A stretch of 64,000 bases of DNA from assembly GCA_019828595.1 (NCBI GenBank), contig JAHQRK010000017.1, positions 1,240,001 to 1,304,000 of the forward strand, read 5' to 3'. This document shows, piece after piece, positions 23,800-34,553 of this stretch. This DNA is from Aphanomyces cochlioides (lineage: Eukaryota; Oomycota; Saprolegniomycetes; Saprolegniales; Verrucalvaceae). Under the pieces are notes generated by a model. The model saw nothing but the letters and a program-made list of their open reading frames with translations, was not told the origin of the DNA and made no database searches. Position 1 is the first letter of the stretch; each line of letters starts with the position of its first letter. A program made the translations under genes and the position numbers.

Positions 23800-24708
23800 C
23801 TACGAAAACATTGGCCAGCGCGGATGAGCTACTGAACGCACTTCATGTTCAAGTTCGAGTAATAATTCACCAGACTCGGGATCTTCAACTCGAATGAAGC
23901 GAAACTGTTGGTTCTTCTGAGTAAGTTCCCAAGTATCGCATCGATCACCAAAGAGAGGGGTGTTCCAGTTGAGTCGACTTGCTGCAAGTTGCTTGTAAGA
24001 CGCTTCAAAATTGTCAATGTACAGACAAATGTGATGGCCATCGTAGGGAAGCAAATCGTCGTCAGATTCTTCAAACAAAAGCTTTTGCAAGGGTCCACAA
24101 GCGATAGAGCATACATGGCGATTTTGACTTCGTGTAGGTAGTACTTTGCAAGCGGCTCCAAGGTATCGTTGGTAAAAACGTGCAATACCAGACGCTGTTC
24201 CAGGTCGGACAAGGAATTTCATGTATGGTATGCCATCACCCATGGATGAAGCGCCAGGTTGGGTGCCTCGAGCTCGCTCACTATCCACGTAACCCAATGG
24301 GGATTCAAAGCACACAAGCTTATTTTGACTCGGGTCCATGATCGCAAGATGTTTGTACTTGGTGGCATTGATGAGGTCCCACTGCTCAAATGACCCTGGC
24401 TTTTCGCCTGCCACGTCCTCGTAAGGGTAGGAGAGACTATTAAAATGCTTGGCAAGGGCATCAAGGTCCGTGTAAAACAGTCCGATTTCACCATTAAAGC
24501 GCTGGTTGACCCTTTCGTTTGGCAAAATGTGAAATTGATTCAATCCCATATTCGCATGAACCAACCATTCGAGCCGCGGGTCGCGAGCACAGCCCAGTAC
24601 ATCCAGATAAAACTTTCCCGATGGCGTGGTCGCTTCGCCCCCGTCTTGGATGCCGAGGTTAATGTGCTCCAAGAAGAGAATACCGCTTCCCCCGAATTCG
24701 CTTGCCAT
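23800..24708 (-). CDS. VOC / glyoxalase-fold domain protein
   Basis: A 302-residue single-exon protein made of two vicinal-oxygen-chelate-like modules. The first is FLEHINLGIQDGG, GKFYLDVLGCARDP, MGLNQFHILPNE and NGEIGLFYTDLDAL. The second begins YMKFLVRPGTASGIARFYQRY and includes DGHHICLYIDNFEASYKQL and RFIRVEDPESGELLLELEHEV. This paired betaalphabetabetabeta layout is typical of glyoxalase/dioxygenase relatives such as GLOD4. Metal ligands cannot be assigned with confidence and the substrate is unknown. The start is the first ATG (24708); codons upstream to 24786 are open but contain the promoter palindromes. It is divergent from ALG12 with a 160-bp shared upstream region. Confidence 0.75.
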   Translation of the reverse strand: MASEFGGSGILFLEHINLGIQDGGEATTPSGKFYLDVLGCARDPRLEWLVHANMGLNQFHILPNERVNQRFNGEIGLFYTDLDALAKHFNSLSYPYEDVAGEKPGSFEQWDLINATKYKHLAIMDPSQNKLVCFESPLGYVDSERARGTQPGASSMGDGIPYMKFLVRPGTASGIARFYQRYLGAACKVLPTRSQNRHVCSIACGPLQKLLFEESDDDLLPYDGHHICLYIDNFEASYKQLAASRLNWNTPLFGDRCDTWELTQKNQQFRFIRVEDPESGELLLELEHEVRSVAHPRWPMFS

Positions 24709-24747
24709 TCCTATGACAAATCTTGGAGTCGGATGAATTCTGAGTTC

Positions 24748-24772
24748 ATCCGGATATGTATTGTTATCCGGA
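24748..24772. promoter_or_regulatory. Palindromic TATCCGGATA-type element, two copies
   Basis: Contains atccggat at 24748-24755 and ttatccgga at 24764-24772. They lie 40-64 bp upstream of the VOC-protein ATG (minus) and about 100 bp upstream of the ALG12 ATG (plus), so one element could serve both divergent genes. The core is self-complementary and recurs upstream of several other genes here. Confidence 0.5.
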
Positions 24773-24868
24773 GAATCAGATGACAAGTTTCATTGGATAA
24801 AATTAAATAACTTCTGACCAATCAATTTCTTCCAATTGTAAGCGTTGAGGACCTTGACAATCGGCAAG

Positions 24869-26811
24869 ATGGAAGACATTGTGCTCTTTTGTGTTGGCAT
24901 CTTTCAAGTGTGGATGACTCCGTACGCTAAAGTGGAAGAGTCATTCAATCTGCAGGCATGCCATGACCTGCTCTTTCACCAATTCAACTTGACGCAGTAC
25001 GACCACTTTGAATTTCCAGGAGTGGTCCCACGGACGTTTTTGGGAGCTCTTCCAGTCTCGCTGATCTCGTCTCCACTCCTTGTTCTGGTATCGAAGCCTG
25101 CTATGCAAATGACTGTTCGTGCTTGTTTGTGGCTCTTCGCCTTTCTTGCGTGGAGAAGCTTGAAACGAACAATCTCGTCACAGTTTGGAAATGACACTGG
25201 CACCTGGTTCACTGTGATAACTCTTGTCCAATTCCATCTTGTCTACTACATGAGCCGAACACTTCCCAATATCTTTGCATTGGTGAGTCGAACTTCCTGG
25301 CAATGGTGTCTAAATTACGACTCAGGTTTTGGTTCTTTTTGCATTTTCGTTTTGGATGCAGGTTTCAATTTGTCAAGTGGAACCCTCGTTGACTCTTGCA
25401 TAGAATAAGCCCAAGCTTGTCATCGTCCTGTTGAGCTTTTCGACTGTTGTGTTTCGCGGAGATACGGCTGTAATTTTTGCCCCCATCCTGCTCAGCTTGC
25501 TCATCAACCAACAGGTAACTGCATGTTGTCAATTTGCCTAAAATTATGCTGGTAGATTTCGTTTCTGGCTATGATTGGCACTGGAATTGCTTCTGCATTG
25601 CTGGCACTTGCTTCTACAGTCCTTGTAGATTCATACTTTTGGTATGTTTCTTGATTGTGCTGTCAGAGTCATTGCATAACACAGGCAACGATGGTTGTGG
25701 CCCGAGGGAGAAGTTCTTTGGTTCAATACTGTGCTGAACAAAAGCCACGAGTGGGGCACCCATCCATTTCACTGGTACTTCACGTCAGCATTCCCACGCA
25801 TTATGCTCGCAACTGCTGTTCTTATTCCACTTGGCGCAACGTACGTCTTGGTTCACGCGCTCTTGTCATCTTCTCAACTCTAGATCTCTGGGTACGGTCA
25901 TAAGCAGCTCCAAGAGCCCTTCTGTCATTTTTCAAAATTTGCGTGGGACGTCATGTCTTGACCTCTCAACTTGTCAATACTTAATTCCGGTACCCAAATG
26001 CTTGGCATCCATCTCACTCGATATTGTCCGAGCAGATTGTTGTGTATGTATTCCTTTTTTCATTCTTGCCCCACAAAGAATTGCGATTTGTCCTGAATGC
26101 TGTTCCAATATTCAATTTCGCGGCTGCCATGGTACTTAGTCATCCTTTAACGATGTCATTGCAATAGTAGGGTATCACCAAACTTTGGCGCAACCGATCT
26201 AAGGTACGTCAACGATGAAACAATGACAGATATTGAATTGAGTTTCGTAGAATATTTGGCCATTGATGCTTGCTATCGGCTGCATCTTCGTGACTGCTGC
26301 TGGTTCCGTTGTTTTCACGATAGCGTCACACTTGAATTATCCCGGTAAAGCCAACAAAGCTGTTGTTTTGCGGGCAATTACATCTTTATCCAGGAGGAGT
26401 TGCCTTTGCGAAATTGCATGAACTAGCTCAAGCACGTCAAAACGAATCCATAGTGATTCACATCGATGTAGCATCGGCGATGACTGGCGTCTCTCGATTT
26501 GGTGAGCAATACCCTGCTTGGACGTATGCATCAAGGAAAAACAATTCTTCCTCTCAAGCTCATGCTAGGTATTTGAAGACGGAAGACCTGACTTCAGCGA
26601 GTGATTTTAACAAGTTTGATTACATTTTGACTGCAGCTCCAACGGATTCCTCAAAACAAGTTCGTGCCACTCACTCGTTGTCATCTTAAATCTCATCTAG
26701 GACTTCAAAGTGATCGAAGCTATTGAAGGATTTGATCGTGTGGATTACCGAAAGTTGTCGATTTTGACCAAGCCTCAAATCTACGTCATGCAGCGAAAGG
26801 ACAGTAAATAA
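24869..26811 (+). CDS. ALG12: Dol-P-Man alpha-1,6-mannosyltransferase ALG12
   Basis: Adds the eighth mannose (alpha-1,6) to the lipid-linked N-glycan precursor in the ER lumen; GT22 family. Eleven exons: 24869-25282, 25326-25361, 25404-25514, 25556-25641, 25685-25840, 25884-25989, 26036-26131, 26171-26203, 26251-26344, 26394-26659 and 26701-26811. Introns are 39-49 nt, all phases agree, and the product has 502 residues. Family blocks in order are [30 protein letters not shown] (lumenal catalytic loop), [63 protein letters not shown] and [14 protein letters not shown]. Exon 2 encodes only 12 residues. Exon 6 is the least certain, because its sequence is less hydrophobic than relatives, although its phase fits. 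No single ORF shows the gene. Confidence 0.92.
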
Positions 26812-27077
26812 GTGCTTTCAATCAAAGATGTTCATGCTATCTTCTTCAATTGCACCAGCGCACGGTCAGATGAGTACAAACGACGATAGTGAAACCAATT
26901 CAGTTTCGCTAGGAAAAAGAATACAATTGCCGTTACGTCGGTTTTCCAACGTGGCGCTCAAGGGTCACTCGATTGGCCGCCGTCATGATGTGCACCAGCA
27001 ACGGCTTGGCTATTAATAGAGACGCGATGCCAAAGGCTCAAATATACACTTTTCAATTTACCAAGTCATCAACAACC

Positions 27078-27224
27078 ATGCCTCAACCACCAAAGTCTGG
27101 AGCCAGCAACAAGGGCGTCCACACCAAGAACAAGGGTAAAGATCAAGATGCCGGCAAGGGCGGCAACCACCGTGGCACGTCTGGTGGCACCAAGGGCGGC
27201 GCTAGCGGCCACGGAGGTCGTTAA
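27078..27224 (+). CDS. Possible small Gly/Lys-rich basic protein
   Basis: A 48-codon frame from the ATG at 27078 to a TAA at 27222-27224. It starts MPQPPKSGASNKGVHTKNKG and ends in Gly-rich GGTKGGASGHGGR. The composition (Lys, Gly, His, Asn; no hydrophobic residues) would be intrinsically disordered and possibly nucleic-acid binding. No family was recognised. Support is the clear composition change at the ATG and the stop, which is weak evidence. Confidence 0.35.
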   Translation: MPQPPKSGASNKGVHTKNKGKDQDAGKGGNHRGTSGGTKGGASGHGGR

Positions 27225-27813
27225 ACGTGGAGCCTTGTGCCTACCAACGATGCATCATCCTCAATAAGGCCAAGCCTAGTATTGATTAAGCTATCGATCC
27301 TTAACTTAATCCCATTGCGGATATCAAATTCTCTGTTTTGGATTCCAAAAATCGCATGCAATGTGGACACGAGTCCAACAGGTGGCGAAGTCGCATCGCA
27401 ATTTGTCACACACGAAGAAATCCAGTGAGTGCTTGGAGTTCATGAGATTGAAACAAGTTCGATGGACAAACTTCCTGTCGTGTTCTTGCTGCCTCGGAAT
27501 CGGATTTTTGGTGGATTTATTGCCTCATCCATACTACAAAATGCTCGCGGAGATTCTACTCTTCAACAGAGTTGATCATTTCTCACCGGTTTCCACGAGA
27601 GAAATCACGCGAGCAACTTTGACTTTGTCAGCATTCCTCTCTCGACATTTCACTGGATAAATAGCGGCATTCAATTCTTCGGTGCATGTGAATCCACGCG
27701 TGAGACGAAGCTTCGTGTTTCCAAGCAATATTGAGTTTATATTAAATACAAAAATCAAGATATTTCGTGTGTCACTGGGATGAATTCCAGTATTCAAACA
27801 GTCGTGACCCGCC
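27225..27813. other. Intergenic region without a recognised gene
   Basis: 589 bp. Short open stretches of up to about 100 codons exist on both strands, but none shows a recognisable domain and no splice chain joins them into one. AT content rises between 27660 and 27770, directly upstream of the peptidase gene, consistent with its promoter. Confidence 0.35.
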
Positions 27814-30163
27814 ATGTACTCGGTCCGCCATCTCCTGGTCGTGGCGGCGCTGCTCCAGACCACCTCCGCTCAAAAGATCAATGGCTGGTACCCATGCAAC
27901 CTCCGAACGTTTTCCACAGCAGCTCCTTCGTCTTCGAGCTCGGCCTCCATCGAAGCCGAAATTACGGCTCGAGGCTGGTCCGCGACCGAAATGGAAGATC
28001 CAGCGACTTCAATCTTCCGATCACTCGTTGTGAACCCGTCGACTGTAATCGCAGCTACCTCTACCTCGGCGAGTGCTGAATGTGCAGAAATCTCCATGCC
28101 GTTGTGCCATGATGGCATTTGCACATCAAACCAGACGATCCAAGTATTTGTCAAGCGCATGCGGGCTAGAACGCAGGCTACGAAATCACGAGCTATATGG
28201 GTGCTTCAAGGCGGTCCTGGTGCCTCCTCTGTCAACAGTACGTTCATCTATTCGTCTCGTGCTGATAATACGCTGTAGTGGAGACGATCATGGCCGCTTT
28301 GTACAATGCCAAGGGCTCCTACTTTTCAGGAGCAGTAGACGTGTATACGATGGATCATCGTGGTACAGGCCGAAGCAGCAAACTTCAGTGCGTTGCGACG
28401 CAGATTGAAACCTCGGGCAGTCCAACACAAGGCCAGATCACAGACTCGACATTTCCTACGTGTGTCCAAGACGTCAACCTCCAACTTGGTGATGATGGCG
28501 ATGGTGAGTCTACCACATATGTGCTGCCCATCTTACGCTTCATGTAGTGAATCATTTGAAGAGCTTCTCGACAACTAGCGCCGCGACCGATCTGTCCAAA
28601 CTCGTTACTCTCTTGAACCCGTCGAGCGAGACGTACATCTATGGTGTCAGTTATGGCACCTACCTCGTCGAGCGTCTCATGCAGCTCAATAATCCAGCCA
28701 TCAAAGGCTACATCCTCGATGGTGTCGTCTCGCAAAGTGGTTCAGCGTCCGGCCAAAAGGTACACCACATTTGAGATTGCGCAAGATGATTGTCGGTAGC
28801 TGTCGTTCGCCGACTGGGCAACCAATATGGACGAAGTCGGGCAATCGTTCCTCAACCAATGTGCCGAGGACACGACATGCAGCAGCTATTTTCCAACGAC
28901 CAGTGCGGCTGACACGCTCAAGGCTTTGTATACGGCAATGGACAAGAACCCCACGGGAACTCAATGTAGCAGTGTCGTGAATTCGTTGGGTCAAGGCAAA
29001 ACGCGTCCATCCTATATCATGTGTTCTCTCATGGGCCAGCTCTTCCAGATTCAATCGGTGCGCAGTTTCATACCTGTAATGTCTCCCGTCGTCGCGCCTT
29101 GTCTTAGTCTATGTCATAGGCGCTCATCTATCGCTTCAACCGATGCAACTCGAACGATGTCATCGCCATAACCAACTTTTTTATCTCCTTCTCGACCATG
29201 TAAGCGCAATCATATTGATCATGCTTCATGAAGTTCCTTTAGTACAAGCACACCAGATGAGTCGGACAGCTACGACTCGACTATGCTCTACAACTTGATT
29301 GCGCTCTCTGAACTCTTCACGTACCCAACTCCCACGAGGCAGGCAGTGCAAGCCAAGTTCCTCAATGCTTCTATCGGCTCGGATACGTCCGACTTGGTTA
29401 CATTGTACTGCTTGGCTAGTGGTGGCACTGACAAAGCCTGCGCGAGTGAACCCACGAGTCCAAACAAATACAAGTTTATTTATCCCACTGACAAGTACTT
29501 CGACAAGCCGATTACGATTCCAACTGGCACGTCCGTGCTCCTCATGAGCGGGCTCTTGGATCCTCAAACGCCCCCAAAGTTTGCTCGATACCAGTACGAG
29601 AGCTTTGTCGGCGACGACTCGTCCAAGAGGTTGATTGAATTCCCAGCGTCAGCCCACGGCACGATAATCAATACGCCTGTTACCATTGCTGTAATATTGT
29701 CCATTTTATTCGTTGCTGATGCTCTGTCTTGTAGGACACTGTTCCTTGCGGAACGACAATCGTGAGCAGCTATGTCATGAATAGCGGCGACGTGACCGCC
29801 ATTGACACCACTTGCACCAGCTACCTTTCCCCTCTGTCGTATGCTATCTCACCTACGCTCGGCAAACGGCTCATGGCGACGGAGGATGCCTACCAGGGCA
29901 AACCAAGTGGACTCTTCACAACCGACAAGTCGTCAAGCAGCAGTTCCAATGCCAACGGGGGTAGTAGCGATAGTAGCGCCATTAGCAGCAGTAGTGACAA
30001 CGACGTTTCGTCGTCATGGCGTGGTGCGGCCATCGCTGGATTTGTCGTTGCTGGCGTCTTGCTGCTACTCGTGATTTACTTGGGCGTGCGCTTGCGTCAA
30101 GCCATTCTCCGCGCCAAGCATGCCAATGAGTACGTGATGGAGCCACCCAGTACGACTGTGTAA
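27814..30163 (+). CDS. Secreted, membrane-anchored serine peptidase, family S33-like
   Basis: An alpha/beta-hydrolase peptidase related to tripeptidyl/prolyl aminopeptidases. Seven exons (27814-28237, 28279-28503, 28548-28759, 28800-29057, 29120-29199, 29243-29678, 29735-30163) give 687 residues; introns are 40-62 nt and phases agree. The N-terminus MYSVRHLLVVAALLQTTSAQ is a signal peptide. Oxyanion block LQGGPGASS and VDVYTMDHRGTGRSS are followed by the nucleophile elbow GVSYGTYLV. The Asp is probably in LLMSGLLDPQTPP and the His in EFPASAHGT. A Ser-rich linker (residues about 590-630) leads to one transmembrane helix (AIAGFVVAGVLLLLVIYLG) and a short basic tail. The enzyme would therefore face the cell surface, suitable for nutrient peptide hydrolysis. 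Substrate preference cannot be read from sequence. Confidence 0.88.
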
Positions 30164-30353
30164 TAGAGAATTCCTTCATCTTGTACTCATCATCTTGCTT
30201 GGTCATCTTTGCATAACGTTCATCGCACGAATGGTCGTGACGTCATAGCGTCAAAAATGTATGTGTCGTACTAGTACATGGGTTCCATCAAGAGGCCAAT
30301 CTAACGCTGCCACCGTGTTTTGAAGCAGCTCCCCATCTTCCAAGACGCATTGG

Positions 30354-30650
30354 ATGAGTCAACACTTGTCCAGCTGCTTGAAGCTGTCCATGTGCAGTGG
30401 CTGGTCGGTCTTCCTTCTGGGCTTACGCCACAAGGTCCAGCAACTCATGAGCTATCTGGGCAGTCAGAATGCAGGTCTCGTCCACAACACACTTTTGCGC
30501 AAAAAGCACGACAGTCGCCACGTCTTCTACAGAAAAGCTCTACGCCCCAGGCATCCACGGTGGACCTTGGCGCATCCTTTATCGGGAGAGCCTGGCTCTA
30601 CCGTGTATGGGTTGCTCCTCGTGTCGTGGCCGCGCTTCCAAGACATGTGA
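30354..30650 (+). CDS. Possible small hypothetical protein
   Basis: A 98-codon ATG frame with a basic, His/Arg-rich C-terminal half (RKKHDSRHVFYRKALRPRHP). It lies in the 836-bp gap between the peptidase and the Cys/His-repeat gene. No domain was recognised. Overlapping frames of similar length exist on the same strand, so chance is a real possibility. Confidence 0.25.
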   Translation: MSQHLSSCLKLSMCSGWSVFLLGLRHKVQQLMSYLGSQNAGLVHNTLLRKKHDSRHVFYRKALRPRHPRWTLAHPLSGEPGSTVYGLLLVSWPRFQDM

Positions 30651-30999
30651 CGAGGTCGAGCGTTCGTTCTCGACCTTCACTCTACCTGCAGTAGTTTTTT
30701 CGATATCGAAGGCGAATCTTGCCCGCTAGTATACAAATCTCCAGTATTTTTTTTTATTTTTTGCGAGATCGAGAATGTCGGTTGGCATTTCGAGAATTTC
30801 CAAGAACATGATTGTGGTGTTGACGCTTTTTAAATACACACCAAGTGTTCTTTTATTATCTTTTTTGTTTTTTTATGCAAGAACATGTCGATCGATCGGT
30901 TGAATAATATGGAATTTTGTATGGAGTCAGAATGATGGTACATGGCTTCCTCGAAAAGTGGCACTGAACACATTTGCAGATTTTGACCAAAGAAGAAAT
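30651..30999. other. Upstream region of Cys/His-repeat regulator
   Basis: 349 bp with poly-T/poly-A tracts near 30750-30765 and 30855-30875 just upstream of the start codon. They are typical of an AT-rich promoter or nucleosome-poor region. No TATCCGGATA element and no gene were seen. Confidence 0.35.
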
Positions 31000-32046
31000 A
31001 TGAGCATCGACACGGCCGTGCCGACGTTGGGCCAACCGCCACAAGTAAACCCGCGCATCTTGCGCATGGACTCGTTCCAGGATGAGAAAGACCTGCACGA
31101 CTATGTGTCGGAGCAACCGTTTTGTATGGAGAAGGGCATGTTCGACTTGGAAATGGATCCCTTCAACTTCGAATTGGATGATTTGGATTTGGCAGGATAT
31201 GAAGACGAGAATCTAGCGCCGGTGCTGAATGTGAATGCGAGCGTCGTGGATGTTACACCTTGTGCACATGATAACACGATTCAGGCAGCACCGACGTATC
31301 ACATTGCGACCGCCGCGCCATCAGTCGTGAACAGTACTTTCTGCTCCAACTACGACTGGGAATTGATGACACAGAAGAAAGAACTGGGACAGATTGCACC
31401 ATTACCGTTCTCCTTTGCTGAAGACACGAAACCAAAGGAAGATAAGGAGACACAGAAGCGAATTCCACTAGCCCCACGGCTTACAGCACATGGCAACACA
31501 TTGAACATTCAACGAACTACTCGCGCGATGACCCAGGCAGATCATGTGATTAAAATGGAACCCGTGAACAAGCCAGAGCCTCTGATGTGCCGATTGACCA
31601 TCTCTGCGAAACCATACACACCAAGCGAATCGAGCGATATGAACGAAATGTTTTCACCATCAGGCGCTCAAAGAAAGATCTGTCTTCAAGCAGGATGCAC
31701 CAACCGTGCACGTTCTCACCAACGATGCAAGAAGCACGGTGGTGCTCGTCAATGCACTTTTGAAGGATGTGTAAAGAACAGTCAAAGTCGTGGTCTCTGC
31801 ATCGCACACGGCGGCGGCTCAAGATGCCGCTTTGAAGGCTGTAAGCGTGCTTCCCAGTCTCGCGGCCTTTGCAAGTCGCATGGCGGCGGAAAGTTTTGCG
31901 CAGTGGCTGGATGCAAGAAGAAGGCTCATTTGAAGCAACTATGCCGAATGCACGGCGGTGGAGAGCGCTGCAAAGTAGTCAAGTGCTTGAAGTGGGCTCA
32001 AAAGAAAGGCTGGTGCATGGCGCATGCCAAAGAAATGGAGCAGTGA
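31000..32046 (+). CDS. WRKY19-like Cys/His-repeat regulator
   Basis: A 348-residue single-exon protein. The N-terminal 210 residues are acidic and hydrophobic (DPFNFELDDLDLAGYEDEN), resembling a transcription activation region. The C-terminus has five tandem zinc-finger-like repeats of about 24 residues with the pattern C-x4-C, then about 9 residues, then C-x2-H followed by GG. Examples are CTFEGCVKNSQSRGLCIAHG and CRFEGCKRASQSRGLCKSHG. The fifth repeat is the most diverged. Such repeats occur in plant WRKY19-like proteins and are abundant in oomycetes; no WRKY domain itself is present here. A role in transcription is inferred from this layout. The first ATG of the frame is at 31000; the open codons before it are in the 5' leader. 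Confidence 0.75.
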   Translation: MSIDTAVPTLGQPPQVNPRILRMDSFQDEKDLHDYVSEQPFCMEKGMFDLEMDPFNFELDDLDLAGYEDENLAPVLNVNASVVDVTPCAHDNTIQAAPTYHIATAAPSVVNSTFCSNYDWELMTQKKELGQIAPLPFSFAEDTKPKEDKETQKRIPLAPRLTAHGNTLNIQRTTRAMTQADHVIKMEPVNKPEPLMCRLTISAKPYTPSESSDMNEMFSPSGAQRKICLQAGCTNRARSHQRCKKHGGARQCTFEGCVKNSQSRGLCIAHGGGSRCRFEGCKRASQSRGLCKSHGGGKFCAVAGCKKKAHLKQLCRMHGGGERCKVVKCLKWAQKKGWCMAHAKEMEQ

Positions 32047-32936
32047 AGGAAGCATCAGCCCTAACAACCGTATATGCCCTATGATGAACTGAAACCGAGA
32101 CGACGTGTTGACGAAGAAGTCCGCGCAGAAGATACCTTTTATGACTATTCCAAGTAGCACCAGAGTATGTAGGAATATGTAAAGTAAGAGATTTCCTTTC
32201 TGGGTTGCTTCAGCAACTCATTTATTAGCTATCTCACCTTCGTCCATGTGCGCATCCCTGGGAAAGATTTTCTGTTGAAGGAGCTGCAATATCTGTCCCT
32301 GAATCCATAGGTTGGGGCATCACCAAGGAGCATTTCTATGCAGTGCATGCCTTCTGAAATTATTCGCGTTTTCAAGGCTCGATGCTTTGACGTGAACATG
32401 ATTTGTTGTTAAGGGATGAGACTTCTGGCTTGCCAATGTTGAGTAGGGCCTGCAAACACACGCTTCCATGTTGCTGTCTCCATTGCGACCACAATGAGCT
32501 GCATTCAGTTGGCAATTCTACTTTTACTGTTGAGAAATTGATTTCGGACTCTCACGTGCTCGTTTGAGTCAATGGCAGCTGAAAATAGCCCGACTCCGTT
32601 CGACCACCTCCATCGTTTGAACTAACGATCCATAACCCAGAGCAAATTTTGCACTTCGTAAATCCAAGGACTGGTTACGTGGACTCCTCCGTACTGTATT
32701 TTCATTGACACAAGCAACTCGGGGCGAGATGCACTAGTGCCTAATTGCGTCGCTCAGGCAAAACAAGATGCTTGGAGATGCACACCAACCATGTGCACTT
32801 GACTCTGCTGTGCGGTTAAATTTGTCACACTACTCCACCAGCACGCAGCGACCTTGACATCGCATGAACTTGTTTTCATCGACATGTTTCTTTGGGCAAC
32901 TGTAACAAAATTTTTCATTTTTTTTATTATATTGAA
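32047..32936. other. Long intergenic region, no gene recognised
   Basis: 890 bp between the Cys/His-repeat gene and RNase H1. Mostly unique sequence of ordinary composition with an AT tract just before the RNase H1 start (32915-32932). No ORF with recognisable similarity, tRNA, repeat array or TATCCGGATA element was found. Confidence 0.4.
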
Positions 32937-34151
32937 ATGAGCTTTTATGCCGTTGCGGTGGGTCGCAAGACGGGAGTCTTCAGATCTTGGGACAATGGCG
33001 CAAAGGAACAAGTGTCTGGATATCCATCGGCGAAATTCAAGAAGTTCAAGACAAATGAAGAAGCTGAGAGCTTTATCCGTCAGAACAGCCTCAAGCGAGG
33101 ACGTGAAGAGAACTACGATGCAAATCAACCACCAACAATTAAGAAACGGTTAAACGCCGTAGTCGTGCCACCGACTCCTGAATCATACTACGTTGTGCTT
33201 TCTGGACACTCTACTGGAGTCTTTGACTCTTGGTCGAACGTCGAAGGGGCTATCCTGGAGTTCCCAAACGCAATGTTTCGCAAGTTCTCGTCCAAAGCTG
33301 AAGCTGAGAACCATTGGAGACAACATCAAGAGTCGACCGACTCCGCTGCGTCTTCAATTCCAGGAGCTACATCGGCACCTCCTTCATCTTACGAACCTTT
33401 GATTACAAAGCCAACTCAAAAAGAGTCGTGGAAACAAGTCAAATTTTACGCCGTGGCAAAAGGACGAGATGGAAAATCTGGCATCTTCACGAATTGGAAA
33501 GAAGCTGAGGCCCTTGTGAAAGACTTCTACAGCGCCAAGTTCAAATCCTTTACCTCCCTTAGTGAAGCTGAAGAATTTATGGCTGCTCATCAGTCCCTCA
33601 TGGGAGCACAGCCGGGTGACCCAGATCCTCAAAACTCCTCTACTCTTGTAGCCTTCTGTGATGGAAGTGCCATTGGCAATGGCAAGGCGAGCTGCAACGC
33701 TGCTTTTGCATGCGTTTTTCCACACAACAAAGCATGGAATGTATCGGGAAAGCTACCACAATTCCAAGCTACGAACAATCGAGCTGAGTACTTGGCAGCT
33801 CTAGAAGCACTCAAGCGAGCTAACCTTGAGGATCCAAACAGCGAGCGACCACTGTACATCTTTTCAGACAGCATGTTGCTCATTCGATCCATGACTGAAT
33901 GGCTTCCAACTTGGCAAAAGAACAACTGGATCAAATCGGACGGCGAAGCGTAGGCGAAACTCACCTCCCCCACATCCTGATCTCCTTGTAGGGTAAAAAA
34001 TGTCGATTTACTGAAGCAATTGACCGAGGCACGAGGAAGCCGCCGAGTGATCTGGCGGCACGTTAAAGCTCATACGAACAAGCGCGATTGGAAGTCGCTT
34101 TGGAATGACAAGGCCGATCAGTTGGCACACTCGACAGCTCTCTTCAAGTAA
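32937..34151 (+). CDS. Ribonuclease H1 with three hybrid-binding domains
   Basis: Cleaves RNA in RNA:DNA hybrids. Exons 32937-33949 and 33992-34151 give 390 residues (intron 42 nt). Three viroplasmin-type hybrid-binding domains lie at about residues 3-48 (FYAVAVGRKTGVFRSW), 84-128 (YYVVLSGHSTGVFDSW) and 170-215 (FYAVAKGRDGKSGIFTNW). Each ends in an AKFKKF-like strand and an EAE helix. The RNase H domain spans about 236-385. The catalytic acidic residues are present: Asp242 in FCDGSAIGNG, Glu284 in NNRAEYLAALEAL, Asp311 in FSDSMLLI and Asp377 in WNDKADQLA. HVKAH supplies the loop His. The last 53 residues, including a catalytic Asp, come only from exon 2. No mitochondrial presequence is evident, so a nuclear location is likely. 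Confidence 0.93.
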
Positions 34152-34553
34152 CTCCTTGTGTTGGGTTGTAATCCGGATAATAAAGTATAGGCTTGTCAAT
34201 TATCCGGAAATATTTATCTTAAAACAGTACAAACATGTTTTGGCGACGGCATTTTAAGCGTTGATAAAAGAAAGTGTCCCTATTTCATGCCTGAAATATC
34301 CTAGAATGGTGGCTACAACCAACTTGGAGCTATAGGTCTCTCTCTACGCAATGCTGAAGATGATTTTGTAGCTTGTCCAGTAAAACAGGACTTGAACTGG
34401 AATTCGCAATGCACTGAATTAAGGATATTCTGATCATTGACGTTGCATTTGATTGGTGGGAAGTGATACAGAATTATCCGGATATTCCGGATGTCCAGAT
34501 CTTAATCATGCACAATTCCGTACAACTCAACGACGCCCATCCATCGCCACGGC
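34152..34553. other. Intergenic region with TATCCGGATA elements
   Basis: 402 bp between RNase H1 and the phosphotransferase. It holds one pair of palindromic elements near the RNase H1 stop (34171-34208) and a fused double element nearer the phosphotransferase start (34474-34492). No gene was seen. Confidence 0.4.
34474..34492. promoter_or_regulatory. Double TATCCGGATA-type element
   Basis: ttatccggatattccggat, two overlapping half-palindromes, 62-80 bp upstream of the phosphotransferase ATG. The copies at 34171-34178 and 34202-34208 lie further upstream. Confidence 0.5.

Noticed and set aside
27237..27660. Possible spliced gene upstream of the peptidase
   Set aside because: No splice chain keeps frame and gives a recognisable protein.
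28278..28547. Peptidase exons as separate small genes or frameshifts
   Set aside because: Six short introns restore one 687-residue reading frame.
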